The notes under the pieces: generated by a model
Told to the model about the DNA's origin: nothing
Seen by the model: only the letters and a program-made list of their open reading frames with translations
Databases searched by the model: none
Part shown: positions 48,896 to 57,725 of the stretch, piece by piece
How positions within the stretch are numbered: position 1 is the first letter of the stretch
Layout: the number at the start of each line of letters is the position of its first letter
Source of the DNA: JALYLC01 sp035696365
GTDB lineage: Bacteria; Actinomycetota; Thermoleophilia; Gaiellales; JALYLC01
Length of the DNA: 64,000 nt
Direction: 5' to 3'
Assembly (NCBI GenBank): GCA_035696365.1
Contig: DASRQS010000134.1
Span: 86,176-150,175, forward strand
Position numbers and translations under genes: made by a program

Positions 48896-50049
48896 GGCGC
48901 CTGCTGACAGCCGGGCTGCTTGCCTTGACCCTTGTCGCCGTCGCCGCCACGGGCGCCTCCGCCGATCAGGGGCGCGCCCGCACGGCGCCCATGCTGCTCG
49001 GCGTGATGGACGACGCCCTGCTCGGCAACGTCCCCGACATCGCCTTCCCCGCCGTGCAGCAGCTGCACCCGCAGGTGATCCGCTACGACCTCTCATGGGC
49101 GCACACGGCGCCTCGCAAGCCGGCCGACGCCACCAACCCCGATGACCCGGCCTACGACTGGTCGCTCCCCGACCAGGTCGTCGTGCGCGCCGCGGCGCTC
49201 AACGTGCCGGTGCTGCTCACGATCGAGGTGACGCCGCGCTGGGCCGGTGGTGGCACGGGCAACAAGGCGCCTGTCAACATGGCGTCGCTGCAGGGCTTCG
49301 CCTACGCGGCCGCCACGCGCTACAGCGGCCAGCACATCGTGCCGTCGACCGGGCAGGTGCTGCCGCCCGTCACGCGCTGGGAGGCCTGGAACGAGCCCAA
49401 CACGACGAGCCACCTGGCGCCGCAGTACACGTGTCGCTGCTCGACGGCCCAGCCGAAGTCTCCGGGGATCTACGCCAAGATCCTGACAGCGATCTTCCGG
49501 GGCGTGCACGCGGCGGGCAGCCACGCGGGCGTGCTGGAGACGGTCGCCGGCGGTGCCACGAAGCCGAACTATTCGGGCCCGAAGACGTTCGAGCCGGCCG
49601 TCGCACCGCTGCGCTTCGCGCTGCTGCTCGGCACGAGGCACCCGCCGCTCGACGTCTATTCGCACCATCCCTACCGCACCGACGTCGGCAAGAAGGTCGG
49701 GCAGCTGCCGGGCCTCAACGACATCGGCTTCGCCGACCTGCCGCGCCTCGTCAAGGGTCTGGACACTGCATTCCCGGGCAAGCACCTGCACCTCTGGATC
49801 ACCGAGTTCGGGCTACAGACCAATCCGCCGGACAGCTTCCAGGGCGTCAGCCTCGCCAGTCAGTCGCAGCAGCTGCGCCGCAACGTCGCCTCCGCGCGGG
49901 CAAATCCGCGCATCGACATGCTGGTGTGGTTTCTGATCCGCGACGAGCAGGTGCGCAGGCCCTTCGCCCAGGGGTTCCAGACGGGCCTCTCCTTCACGAG
50001 CGGCCAGGCCAAGCCGTCCTGGTCGGTGTTCCGCTCCCTGGCGCAATAG
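48892..50049 (+). CDS. Secreted clan-A glycoside hydrolase (GH39/GH5-like)
   Basis: 385 residues. Signal peptide RRLLTAGLLALTLVAVAATGASA. TIM-barrel glycosidase with acid/base Glu168 in WEAWNEPN and nucleophile Glu305 in LWITEFGLQ, spaced as in clan GH-A. PVLLTIEVTPRWAGGG and DVYSHHPY are further barrel strands. Substrate unknown; the ATGA link with the UDP-xylose-forming gene suggests a xylose-containing glycan may be trimmed or recycled, which is inference. The last 56 bases overlap the 3' end of the convergent GT87-like gene. Confidence 0.85.
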
Positions 50050-51166
50050 CCGCGCGCCAGAGGACGATCGCGAACCCGGCGAGCGCCGCGTTGCGCAGTG
50101 CGAGGATGGCGATGGCGCCCCAGTGGAAGTGGGGCAGGTCGTCGAACGCGACGTTCAGCTCGAGGCGCGTCAGGACGGAGCTCAGGGCGAGCATCACCGC
50201 CTGCAGCGGATAGCGCGGGGCGAGCAGAGCCGAGAGCGGTGCGACCCAGAGCAGGTACTGCGGCGAGAGCACGGGGGCGACCGCGATGAGCACGCCGAGC
50301 GCGGCCAGCAGCGAGAGCGCCGGATCGGCGTCGACCCGGCGCACCTGCCGGGCCAGTAGCAGGGCCAGGCCGACCGACGCGAGCGCGAAGACGCGCCCGA
50401 GCCAGCGTGCGCTCGTCCCCGTCACGTTCTGGCTGCCGTGGTCGAAGGCCGTGCCGGCGTGCGCCCCGAAAGCGCGCGCGCCGTCCGCGAGCACCGCCGC
50501 CCACGACTCGATCTCGGGATCGCGGCCCGCGTGGTAGCCGATCCAGGAGAGCCCCACCTCCCCGCTCCAGAGGAAGTACGCGATCTGCACTGCGACCGGC
50601 ACGGCCGCTGCGGCGACCAGGAGGCGGACGGTCGTCCCGCGGCGCGTCATCGCCGGGGCGGCCGCAAGGGGCACGAGCTTGAGCGCTCCGGCGAGCCCGA
50701 GCCAGGCGCCCGCGCGGCCTGGGCTGCGCGCGTATCGACCCGCGAGCAGGATCGCGAGGCCCGCGGCCAGGTCGAAGCGCGTGAGCGCGAGCCGGCCCAG
50801 CACCAGCACGGTCACGCTGTAGAGCCCGAGCGCCAGCAGCAGCTCTCCTGAGGGCCGTCGCCGGAGCAGGGAGGCCAGCAACAGCACGCAGACGACGTCC
50901 AGCGCCCCGTACAGCCAGATCGTGCGCTGATGGTATGCCTGCCCCGAATGGTCACCGCCGGCCGCGAGAGGGGCTACCAGCAGCGGTAGCGTGGCCGGTG
51001 GGTATTCGTAGTCGAGCCCGCTGTAGGCCTTCGTCCCGTTGGCGATGGCGTGCGCCCGGGGGTAGAAGTAGGTCGCCGGCAGATCCTTGCCGTCGGCGTG
51101 GTAGGCCAGAGCCGCGCCCGCGTGGAGCACGGCGAACGCCAGCACGATGGCGAGATTACGGCGCAA
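49994..51166 (-). CDS. GT-C membrane mannosyltransferase-like protein (GT87/DUF2029)
   Basis: About 390 residues with roughly 10 hydrophobic helices. GT87 features: HADGKDLPATYFYPRAHAI and YSGLDYEYPPATLPLLV (acidic first loop and the YPP motif), a later GLAGALKLVPL segment and LSPQYLLWVAPLSALL, typical of polyprenyl-phosphate-mannose-dependent transferases of actinobacteria. The start is uncertain: TTG 51166 (leaves Arg-Arg before the first helix and overlaps the upstream gene by 11 nt) or GTG 51145. Translational coupling with the upstream membrane gene is likely. Confidence 0.8.
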   Translation of the reverse strand: MRRNLAIVLAFAVLHAGAALAYHADGKDLPATYFYPRAHAIANGTKAYSGLDYEYPPATLPLLVAPLAAGGDHSGQAYHQRTIWLYGALDVVCVLLLASLLRRRPSGELLLALGLYSVTVLVLGRLALTRFDLAAGLAILLAGRYARSPGRAGAWLGLAGALKLVPLAAAPAMTRRGTTVRLLVAAAAVPVAVQIAYFLWSGEVGLSWIGYHAGRDPEIESWAAVLADGARAFGAHAGTAFDHGSQNVTGTSARWLGRVFALASVGLALLLARQVRRVDADPALSLLAALGVLIAVAPVLSPQYLLWVAPLSALLAPRYPLQAVMLALSSVLTRLELNVAFDDLPHFHWGAIAILALRNAALAGFAIVLWRAAIAPGSGTPTRTAWPGRS

Positions 51167-52235
51167 GCCCGCTGCCGCGGTAGGTCGCCCACATGCAGCC
51201 GACGAGCCCCGCCGCGCTGAGGACGAGCAGCCCCGCGCGCAGCCGCGAATCGACGCGGTCGAGCAGGATGCCGCCTGCGACGGCGTAGGGGAACGTGCCC
51301 ATGAGGAAGCGTGGCAGGGACATCGCGCTCCCCGTCGCCAGCGGCGCGACCACGGCAATCACGGCGAACACGAACATGCCGTCGCGAATGCCATGGCGCC
51401 AGAGCACGATCAGCCCGATCGCGGCCAGCGGCACGGCGGTCAGGTAGAGCAGGTTCTGGGCGTGGTGGAGCACGATGGCGTCGCGGACGTAGCGCGCCAG
51501 CTCCCCGGGCGCATCGACCAGGCTGGCCGAGCGGTGCCAGCCCAGCTGCTGCGCGTGCAGGCTGGCGAGCCAGTCGTTGCGCCGGCGATGGAGGTCGGCG
51601 AACACGAGCGCCACGCCCGCGACTGCGCCCACGGCGCCGGCGAGTGTGGCCCGGCGGCGCTCCGGCGCCAGTGCGGCATCGGCCGCCAGGCCGATCGCCA
51701 GCGGGATCGCCGCGGGTCGAGTCAGGCCGGCCGCCAGGCCGGCGACGAAGGCGAGCACCGGGCGGCGCGAGCGCGCTGCCGCGAAGGCCCCGATCGAGGC
51801 CAGCAGGAAGAGGCCCTCCGAGTAGTTCGTGCTGAGCACGTAGGAGAACGGGAAGAAGGAGACGGCCGCGCACGCGAGCAGCGCCACGCGGCGCCCGCCG
51901 AGCTCGCTGCACAACCGGTGCAGCAGAACCAGCGCGGCGAAGCTGGCGAGGGTGGCCAGCAGGGCGCCGCCCCAGGGCTCGGAGAACCCCACCCAACCGG
52001 CTGCGCGCGCGGCGAACGGCTGCAGCGGGAAGAACGCCGGCAGCTCGGCCGACACGGGGGGTCCGCAGGCCGGGTCGTAGCCGCAGCGCGCGATGGTCAG
52101 GTAGAAGCCCGCGTCCCAGGTCGTGAGGTACGCGTGCACCTGCGTCGGCGGCACCAGCAGCACCGCGAGCACGAGGACGCGGGATGCGGCGAACGTGGCC
52201 AGCGCGTCGGTTGCGGCCTCGCGCCAGCGCCCCAT
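51156..52235 (-). CDS. GT-C membrane mannosyltransferase-like protein (PIG-V-like)
   Basis: 359 residues, about 9-10 helices. The first loop holds WDAGFYLTIARCGYDPACGPP and FFPLQPFAAR, matching PIG-V/GPI-mannosyltransferase-2-like proteins, where the Trp-Asp-Ala/Ser-X-X-Tyr motif and the FFPLYP motif are diagnostic. FFPFSYVLSTNYSEGLFLL is the third family segment. Start ATG 52235 is fixed by TAGACT 7 nt upstream; a longer reading would enter the divergent gene. Heads a two-gene minus-strand operon with the GT87-like gene. Sugar and acceptor are not known. Confidence 0.82.
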   Translation of the reverse strand: MGRWREAATDALATFAASRVLVLAVLLVPPTQVHAYLTTWDAGFYLTIARCGYDPACGPPVSAELPAFFPLQPFAARAAGWVGFSEPWGGALLATLASFAALVLLHRLCSELGGRRVALLACAAVSFFPFSYVLSTNYSEGLFLLASIGAFAAARSRRPVLAFVAGLAAGLTRPAAIPLAIGLAADAALAPERRRATLAGAVGAVAGVALVFADLHRRRNDWLASLHAQQLGWHRSASLVDAPGELARYVRDAIVLHHAQNLLYLTAVPLAAIGLIVLWRHGIRDGMFVFAVIAVVAPLATGSAMSLPRFLMGTFPYAVAGGILLDRVDSRLRAGLLVLSAAGLVGCMWATYRGSGLAP

Positions 52236-52242
52236 CGGCCCG

Positions 52243-52248
52243 AGTCTA
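52243..52248 (-). promoter_or_regulatory. Predicted leaderless -10 box of the PIG-V-like gene
   Basis: TAGACT, 7 nt, ATG 52235; divergent from the site at 52305. Confidence 0.5.
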
Positions 52249-52304
52249 CTCGCCGCCTCGCGCCCCTCCGTCCTCGCCAGGGCGGCGGCCGCACCCCGGG
52301 CGGC

Positions 52305-52310
52305 TAGGAT
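52305..52310 (+). promoter_or_regulatory. Predicted leaderless -10 box of the membrane protein at 52318
   Basis: TAGGAT, 7 nt, TTG 52318; fixes a TTG start. Confidence 0.5.
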
Positions 52311-52317
52311 CGTCCAC

Positions 52318-54003
52318 TTGCGCACGACCTTCGCGACCATCGCACGACGGCTGCGACCCGGCGTCGGCCTTGCGGTGTTCCTGGGCTATCTCGCGCTCTC
52401 GATCGTGTTCTGGGGACAGGAGGTCGTGCAGCACCCGACGCGCCAGTGCCTCTGCCTGGGCGCGGATCCGTCGCTCTTCATGTGGTCGCTCAGCTGGTGG
52501 CCCCATGCGATCGGCGCGGGCATCGATCCGTTCGTCACGCACGCCATCTACGTGCCCGACGGCTACAACCTCACCTGGGCGACTGCGGTGCCGGCCGCCA
52601 GCCTCGCGGTCTGGCCGGTCACGGCTCTCGCCGGTCCCGTCGCCGCGTGGAACGTGCTCATGCTCGGCGGGCCGGCCCTGGCCGCTCTCGCGGCCTTCAA
52701 GCTCTGCCGCGAGCTGACCGGGCGCATCGGACCGTCTGTCGTCGGCGGGTACCTGTTCGGGTTCTCGAGCTTCATGCTGGCGGAGTCGCTGGCGCACCTG
52801 CACCTGACGCTCTCGTTTCCCGTGCCTCTGGCGCTCCTGCTGGCCGTCCGCCGCTTCCGCCGCAGCCTCTCGCGGCGCAGCTTCCTCGGCTGGCTCGCCG
52901 GGGTGCTCGGCGTGCAGGTGCTGATCTCCACCGAGGCGGCCCTGATGCTGGCGGTGATGGCCTGCGCCGGCGTGGTGGTCTTCGCGCTCTTCTCCGAGCG
53001 AGACGCCCGCCGCCGGCTCGGGAGCGTGCTCGCCGAGGCGCTTGGCGCGAGTGCGCTCGCCGCGATCGTGCTCTCGCCCTACCTGTACTACGCCCTCAAG
53101 GACGCCCGCCCCGACCCGATCCGGTCGGCCGGGCTGTTCTCGGGCGATGCGCTCAACCTCCTGATCCCGACCGCCGTGACCCGTCTCGGCCATCAGACGT
53201 TTGCGCCGGTGGCCAACCTCTTCGTGGCCAACATGGCCGAGTCGGGCCTCTATCTCGGCCTCCCGATCGTCGCGCTCGTGTGCCTCTATGCGGTGCGCGC
53301 CCCGGCCGGCGCGGCCAAGTACAGCCTGCTCGCCTTCAGCGGGGTCGCGCTGCTGTTCACGCTCGGCCCTCAGCTTCAGATCGCGGGTCATCCGACGCTC
53401 AAGCTGCCCTGGCGCGAGGCGGCGAAGTTCCCGCTGCTCAACAACGTGCTGCCGATCCGGTTCGCGCTCTATCTCTGGCTCGCGGTCGCGATCATGGTCG
53501 CGCTCTGGCTGGCGCTTCCGACGACGGGCGTTGCGAGCTGGGGCCTCGCTGCGCTCGGCCTGGCGTTCCTGGTGCCGAGCGTCGGCTCGACGATCTGGCA
53601 CTCCCAGCTCGACGATCCGCCGTTCTTCCGCGACGGCGGCTACCGCCACGTGCTGCACCAGGACGAGACGATCCTGGCGCTGCCGTACGGCTCCCACGGT
53701 TTCTCGATGCTGTGGGCGGCCGAGGCGCACGTCGACATCCGCCTGGCGGGCGGCTACATCGCGCCCGAGGCCCCGGCGGGGTATGCCGCCGACCCCTTCG
53801 TGCGGGGAGTCGAAGCTGCGACGGGCAACCCGCCGGCCGATCTGGCGGCCACGCTGCCCGCCTTTCTCCGGCGCACGGGCGCGACCAGGATCGTCGTGAG
53901 CGAGTCGTTGGGTGCGCCGTGGTCAGCCGCATTGCAGGGGCTCGGCTACAAGGGGAGGGCGATCGGCGGCGTCGTTGTGTACCCGGTGGCGCACCCGGCA
54001 TAG
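52318..54003 (+). CDS. GT-C-like polytopic membrane protein (uncharacterised glycosyltransferase-like)
   Basis: 561 residues with about 11 membrane helices and a soluble C-terminal domain (from about residue 430). The N-terminal outer loop contains GADPSLFMWSLSWWPHAIG and DPFVTHAIYVPDGYNLTW, an arrangement common in actinobacterial GT-C-like proteins of unknown acceptor; ISTEAALMLAVMACAG and KLPWREAAKFPLLNNVLPIRF are other conserved-looking segments. The TTG start is set by TAGGAT at 7 nt. Two cysteines sit close together in the first loop (CLCLGADP). Probable extracytoplasmic sugar transfer; substrate unknown. Confidence 0.7.
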   Translation: MRTTFATIARRLRPGVGLAVFLGYLALSIVFWGQEVVQHPTRQCLCLGADPSLFMWSLSWWPHAIGAGIDPFVTHAIYVPDGYNLTWATAVPAASLAVWPVTALAGPVAAWNVLMLGGPALAALAAFKLCRELTGRIGPSVVGGYLFGFSSFMLAESLAHLHLTLSFPVPLALLLAVRRFRRSLSRRSFLGWLAGVLGVQVLISTEAALMLAVMACAGVVVFALFSERDARRRLGSVLAEALGASALAAIVLSPYLYYALKDARPDPIRSAGLFSGDALNLLIPTAVTRLGHQTFAPVANLFVANMAESGLYLGLPIVALVCLYAVRAPAGAAKYSLLAFSGVALLFTLGPQLQIAGHPTLKLPWREAAKFPLLNNVLPIRFALYLWLAVAIMVALWLALPTTGVASWGLAALGLAFLVPSVGSTIWHSQLDDPPFFRDGGYRHVLHQDETILALPYGSHGFSMLWAAEAHVDIRLAGGYIAPEAPAGYAADPFVRGVEAATGNPPADLAATLPAFLRRTGATRIVVSESLGAPWSAALQGLGYKGRAIGGVVVYPVAHPA

Positions 54004-54063
54004 CGCGGCAATCGGGCCCGACCACCACCGCTTTTCCTGCATAGGCGTACCATCTGGCGCGAA

Positions 54064-55563
54064 GTGGCATCCCCCCTCGTCCGCTCCACTGAGGCGCCTC
54101 CACCGCACGACGTTCGCGCACGGCGCCCAGGTCTCGACGCCCTCGTCCTGCTCCACCGGGGCCGGCGGCTGCTGTCGGCGCTCGTCCTGGTGGTGCTCGA
54201 CCTCACCGGCGTCACGCTCGCCCTCTACGCCGCGCTCGTGCTGCGCAACGCCTATCGCGGCGAGCACGTGCTGTTCGGGCTCGCGTGGGCGGCGATCTCG
54301 AACTGGCTGCAGTTCATCGCGCTCGTGCTGGTGCTCGTGTTCGCGCGCGCCGGACTGTATCGCCAGCGCGAGGCGCGCCCGGGCGCCGACGCCGTGATCC
54401 GCTCGCTCGCGCTCGTGACGCTCATCACCGGCGTCTACGCCGTGGCCGTGGCAGGCATGACGTTCCACAGCTTCTACGGCATCTTCTGGGTCACGTTCGT
54501 GCTCGCGGCCACCCTCGTGCCGCTTCTGCGCGCCAGCTACGACAGCGTCACGCTGGAGCTGATGCGCCTGTTCGGCGTGCGGCGCCGCACGCTGCTCGTC
54601 GGGCCGTTCGGCGACCTCGGCGTCCTCGAGCGCACGCTCAAGCGCGACGGACGCGGGCCCGACATCGACGTGATCGGCACCGTCAGCGAGCACTCCGGGG
54701 GCGAGGCGCTGCCCGACTCCCCGGCGCTCGGGGCCCTGGCCGACCTCGAGCAGATCGTGGCCGAGCATCGTCCCAACGACGTCGTCATGACCGGCTTCGA
54801 GCTGCCCACCGCCGAGCTCGTCTCGCTCGTGGACACGTGCCGCGCCTACGGCTGTCGCCTGCGCGTCGTGCCGACCACTACCGAGCTGCTGCTGGATCGC
54901 GCAACGTTCGTGCCGGGACAGGCCGTGCCGCTCTTCGAGGTGCGCCCACCGGTGCTGACGGGCGTCGAGTGGGCGATCAAGCGCACCTTCGACATCGTCG
55001 TCGCGGCCCTGCTGGTGCTCATCCTCGCGATTCCCGGGCTGATCGTGGCGCTGATCGTGCGCCTCACGAGCCCGGGCCCGGCGCTCTACCGCGATCGCCG
55101 TATCGGCGTCGGCGAGCGCGAGTTCGCGATGCTCAAGTTCCGCTCCATGCAGCAGGACGCGGCCGATCTGCAGCCCGAGCTCGAGGAGCACAACGAGGCC
55201 GGCGGCGTCATCTTCAAGATGCGCGACGACCCGCGCGTGACCCCCGTGGGCCACATCCTGCGCCGCTTCTCGATCGACGAGCTGCCCCAGCTCTGGAACG
55301 TGCTGCGCGGCGAGATGAGCCTGGTCGGGCCGCGCCCGCTGCCGCTGCGCGACTTCGAGCTGCTGGACGCCTGGCACCGCGGGCGCTACCGCGTGCTGCC
55401 CGGCATCACCGGCCTGTGGCAGGTCTCGGGCCGCTCGGAGCTCGAGTTCGACGATCTGGTGCGGCTCGACTTCTACTACGTCGAGAACTGGTCGATCTGG
55501 CTCGACATCGAGATCCTCGCGCGCACCCCGCTCGCGGTTGCCCGCGGGCGCGGGGCGTATTAG
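54064..55563 (+). CDS. Polyprenyl glycosylphosphotransferase, long WbaP/CpsE-like form
   Basis: 499 residues. Four to five N-terminal helices (residues about 35-160, for example LLSALVLVVLDLTGVTLALYAALVL in part), a central Rossmann-like domain (RTLLVGPFGDLGVLERTLKRDG, DVVMTGFELPTAELVSLVD), and a C-terminal sugar-transferase domain: KRTFDIVVAALLVLILAIPGL, SPGPALYRDRRIG, FAMLKFRSM, IDELPQLWNVLRGEMSLVGPRPLP, GITGLWQVSGRSE. Begins a polysaccharide by loading sugar-1-phosphate on undecaprenyl phosphate. GTG 54064 has TACCAT 10 nt upstream, slightly beyond the usual spacing. This is the second initiator of the cluster. Confidence 0.93.
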   Translation: MASPLVRSTEAPPPHDVRARRPGLDALVLLHRGRRLLSALVLVVLDLTGVTLALYAALVLRNAYRGEHVLFGLAWAAISNWLQFIALVLVLVFARAGLYRQREARPGADAVIRSLALVTLITGVYAVAVAGMTFHSFYGIFWVTFVLAATLVPLLRASYDSVTLELMRLFGVRRRTLLVGPFGDLGVLERTLKRDGRGPDIDVIGTVSEHSGGEALPDSPALGALADLEQIVAEHRPNDVVMTGFELPTAELVSLVDTCRAYGCRLRVVPTTTELLLDRATFVPGQAVPLFEVRPPVLTGVEWAIKRTFDIVVAALLVLILAIPGLIVALIVRLTSPGPALYRDRRIGVGEREFAMLKFRSMQQDAADLQPELEEHNEAGGVIFKMRDDPRVTPVGHILRRFSIDELPQLWNVLRGEMSLVGPRPLPLRDFELLDAWHRGRYRVLPGITGLWQVSGRSELEFDDLVRLDFYYVENWSIWLDIEILARTPLAVARGRGAY

Positions 55564-55591
55564 TCTGAGGCAAGCGCGTCGGCCGGATCGT

Positions 55592-55597
55592 TAGAGT
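55592..55597 (+). promoter_or_regulatory. Predicted leaderless -10 box of the DUF2142-like gene
   Basis: TAGAGT, 6 nt, GTG 55604. Confidence 0.55.
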
Positions 55598-55603
55598 CCT
55601 GCG

Positions 55604-57091
55604 GTGCCGCTGGATCCGGTCAGGCTGCGCCGGTTGACTCGATCCGGCGGGCTCCGCGTGAGGACCGGGTTGTGGCGCGTGCCGCGCCCACTGCTCCTGC
55701 TCACGCTGGCGGTGCTGATCCACAACATCGCGTGGATGGTCGTGCTGCCGGCCTGGCAGGGCCCCGACGAGTACGGGCACTACGCCTATGTCGAGCGGCT
55801 GGCCGCGGATCACAAGCTCATGCCGTTCGACGATTACAACCCCGGCCCGGGCCTCTCCGCCGCCATGCTCGCCTCGATGGAGGGCACGGGCTTCAACGAG
55901 CAGCGCTTTCGCCTCGCGTTACGGCCGTTCGGTCCGGCGGGCTCGGATGGCGTGCACTTTCCACGCGAGAAGGGCAACCTGAAACAGCACAACACCGGGC
56001 AGCTCGGCACCAACAACTATCCACCGGCGTACTACGTCGCCGCGCTCCCGCTGTTCGAATTGCCGGGGCTCTCGAACGCCACGCAGCGCGATTATGCGGT
56101 CCGCCTCCTGTCCGCTCTGCTCGGCGCACTCGTCGTGCCGCTGACCTATCGCCTCGGACGGCTCGTGTCGCTCAGCCGGCGCGCCGCGCTGGTCGCGGCC
56201 GGCGTGGCGACCTCGGCGCCGATCCTGACGCAGCAGAGCGCGGTCGTCAGTCCGGACATCCTCCTGGTCGTCGCGATCACGGGCCTGGCCGCGGCGACGC
56301 TGCGCGCTCGCGACCGGCTCGACCGCCGCACCGTGGGCGAGGTACTCGCCTGGGGGGCCGTGGCGGGGCTGACGAAGCCGATCGGGCTGCCCGCTGCCGT
56401 GGCCGTCGCGCTGCCGATCGCGATCCTCACCTTCGGCGAATTGCAGCGGCGCGTCCGGATCGCGCTCCTGGCGGGCGCGAGCCTCGTCGGCGTGGTGCTG
56501 GGCAGCGTGTTCGCCTCGACGCTCTTCGGATTCGCTGTGCCCGCGAGCATCTCGTGGGTCGAGCGCCTGAAATTCGCCGGCGAGTACCTCTGGCAGTACT
56601 ACCTGCCCCGGCCGTCAGGCATGCCGGTGGTGCTGCCGCCCGCGACGCCCGCCTCTCCGCCGGCGGCCTGGATGTGGGGCAAGGAAGGCGTCGGCATCCT
56701 CGGCTGGCTCACCACGCCGCTCCCCAACTGGGCTTATCGCCTGGCCTGGTGGCCGACGCTCGTGGCAGGCGGGATCGCATTCGCCGGCGGGCTGTTCGGA
56801 GCGGGGCGCGATCGCTCGCGGCGCAGTGCCGTTCTGGCGCTGGTCGTGGCGTCCCTGGCGTACATCCTGGTGCTGCACTCCGCGGAAGCCGTCTACATGC
56901 TCTCGAGCGGCAACCGCCTGCTGCAGGGCCGCTACTTCCTGCCCATCTACCCGCTGATCGCGGTGGCGATCATGGCGGGCCTCTCGCGCTTCGGCGAGCG
57001 CGTCGCGCTCTCGGTGGGGCTCGTGCTGTGGGCCGCCTGGACGCTCGTCGCGATCGATGCGCTGAACACGATGGTGATCTACTTTGGCTAG
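55604..57091 (+). CDS. DUF2142-like membrane protein (GT-C-like) 1
   Basis: 495 residues, about 10-12 helices. The N-terminal outer loop has LPAWQGPDEYGHYAYVERLA, the acidic PDE.xH motif of DUF2142/GT39-like proteins, followed by GTNNYPPAYYVAALPLFELP (a YPP motif as in GT-C enzymes). LTQQSAVVSPDILLVVAITGLA and SSGNRLLQGRYFLPIYPLIAV are typical later segments. Likely a polyprenyl-phosphate-sugar transferase on the outer face. GTG 55604 is fixed by the -10 spacing. Related to the protein at 57722; the two flank a small membrane protein. Confidence 0.78.
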   Translation: MPLDPVRLRRLTRSGGLRVRTGLWRVPRPLLLLTLAVLIHNIAWMVVLPAWQGPDEYGHYAYVERLAADHKLMPFDDYNPGPGLSAAMLASMEGTGFNEQRFRLALRPFGPAGSDGVHFPREKGNLKQHNTGQLGTNNYPPAYYVAALPLFELPGLSNATQRDYAVRLLSALLGALVVPLTYRLGRLVSLSRRAALVAAGVATSAPILTQQSAVVSPDILLVVAITGLAAATLRARDRLDRRTVGEVLAWGAVAGLTKPIGLPAAVAVALPIAILTFGELQRRVRIALLAGASLVGVVLGSVFASTLFGFAVPASISWVERLKFAGEYLWQYYLPRPSGMPVVLPPATPASPPAAWMWGKEGVGILGWLTTPLPNWAYRLAWWPTLVAGGIAFAGGLFGAGRDRSRRSAVLALVVASLAYILVLHSAEAVYMLSSGNRLLQGRYFLPIYPLIAVAIMAGLSRFGERVALSVGLVLWAAWTLVAIDALNTMVIYFG

Positions 57092-57725
57092 GCGCTGGCT
57101 CCCGGTCGCCGCCGCCCTGGCCGTCTCGGTGCTGGTCGCGGTCGTGCTGGCCGTGCACATGACGCGCCGCAGCGACATCCTCGAGGACGTGCTCGCGGCG
57201 CCGCCGACCGGGAATCTGGCGGTGGAGAATCTCAGCCGTGCCGGCACCACCCTCCCGGTTCCGCGCACGACGGTGCGGCATGCGGGCGACGTCGCGCTGC
57301 GCATCAGTGCGCGCGACGCGGCCGCCAGCGACACGGCGATGACGCTGCAGATCCTGGGACCCGGCGGGCGGCGACTCGCGACCTGCCGCTATGCGCGCGG
57401 ATCGTTCGTCGACACGACCGTGCTGCGCTGCCCGATCCGCGACCTCTCGCGCGTCCGGCGGATGAGGATCATCGTCGATCCGCTGACCCGAGGGCTTGGC
57501 GTCGTCGGAAGCAAACAGGGCGTCGCCTCGCTGATCGCGCCGCGCTCGCGCTCGCTGGCCGCGAGGCTCGAGACGATCCTCGGCCGCATCGGCGCCAAGC
57601 GGCCGGCACCATTCTCGGGCTGGCTCGTGCCGATCGGCACCGTGCTCTGGCTCTCAGGGCTCCTGCTGGTGGGCCTGTGGATCGCTCGGCCCCCGCGGGA
57701 CGAGGGCGACGCCCCCGGGCGATGA
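57084..57725 (+). CDS. Small bitopic membrane protein with outside beta domain
   Basis: 213 residues, family not recognised. N-terminal helix LPVAAALAVSVLVAVVLAVHM, an outside domain of about 130 residues with beta-sandwich character (DVALRISARDAAASDTAM, LQILGPGGRRLATCRYA, RMRIIVDPLTRG) and two cysteines, then a C-terminal helix WLVPIGTVLWLSGLLLVGLWIA. TTG 57084 overlaps the previous stop by 8 nt, and its stop overlaps the next gene by ATGA, so it is sandwiched between two DUF2142-like proteins and probably works with them. Confidence 0.65.
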   Translation: MARRWLPVAAALAVSVLVAVVLAVHMTRRSDILEDVLAAPPTGNLAVENLSRAGTTLPVPRTTVRHAGDVALRISARDAAASDTAMTLQILGPGGRRLATCRYARGSFVDTTVLRCPIRDLSRVRRMRIIVDPLTRGLGVVGSKQGVASLIAPRSRSLAARLETILGRIGAKRPAPFSGWLVPIGTVLWLSGLLLVGLWIARPPRDEGDAPGR

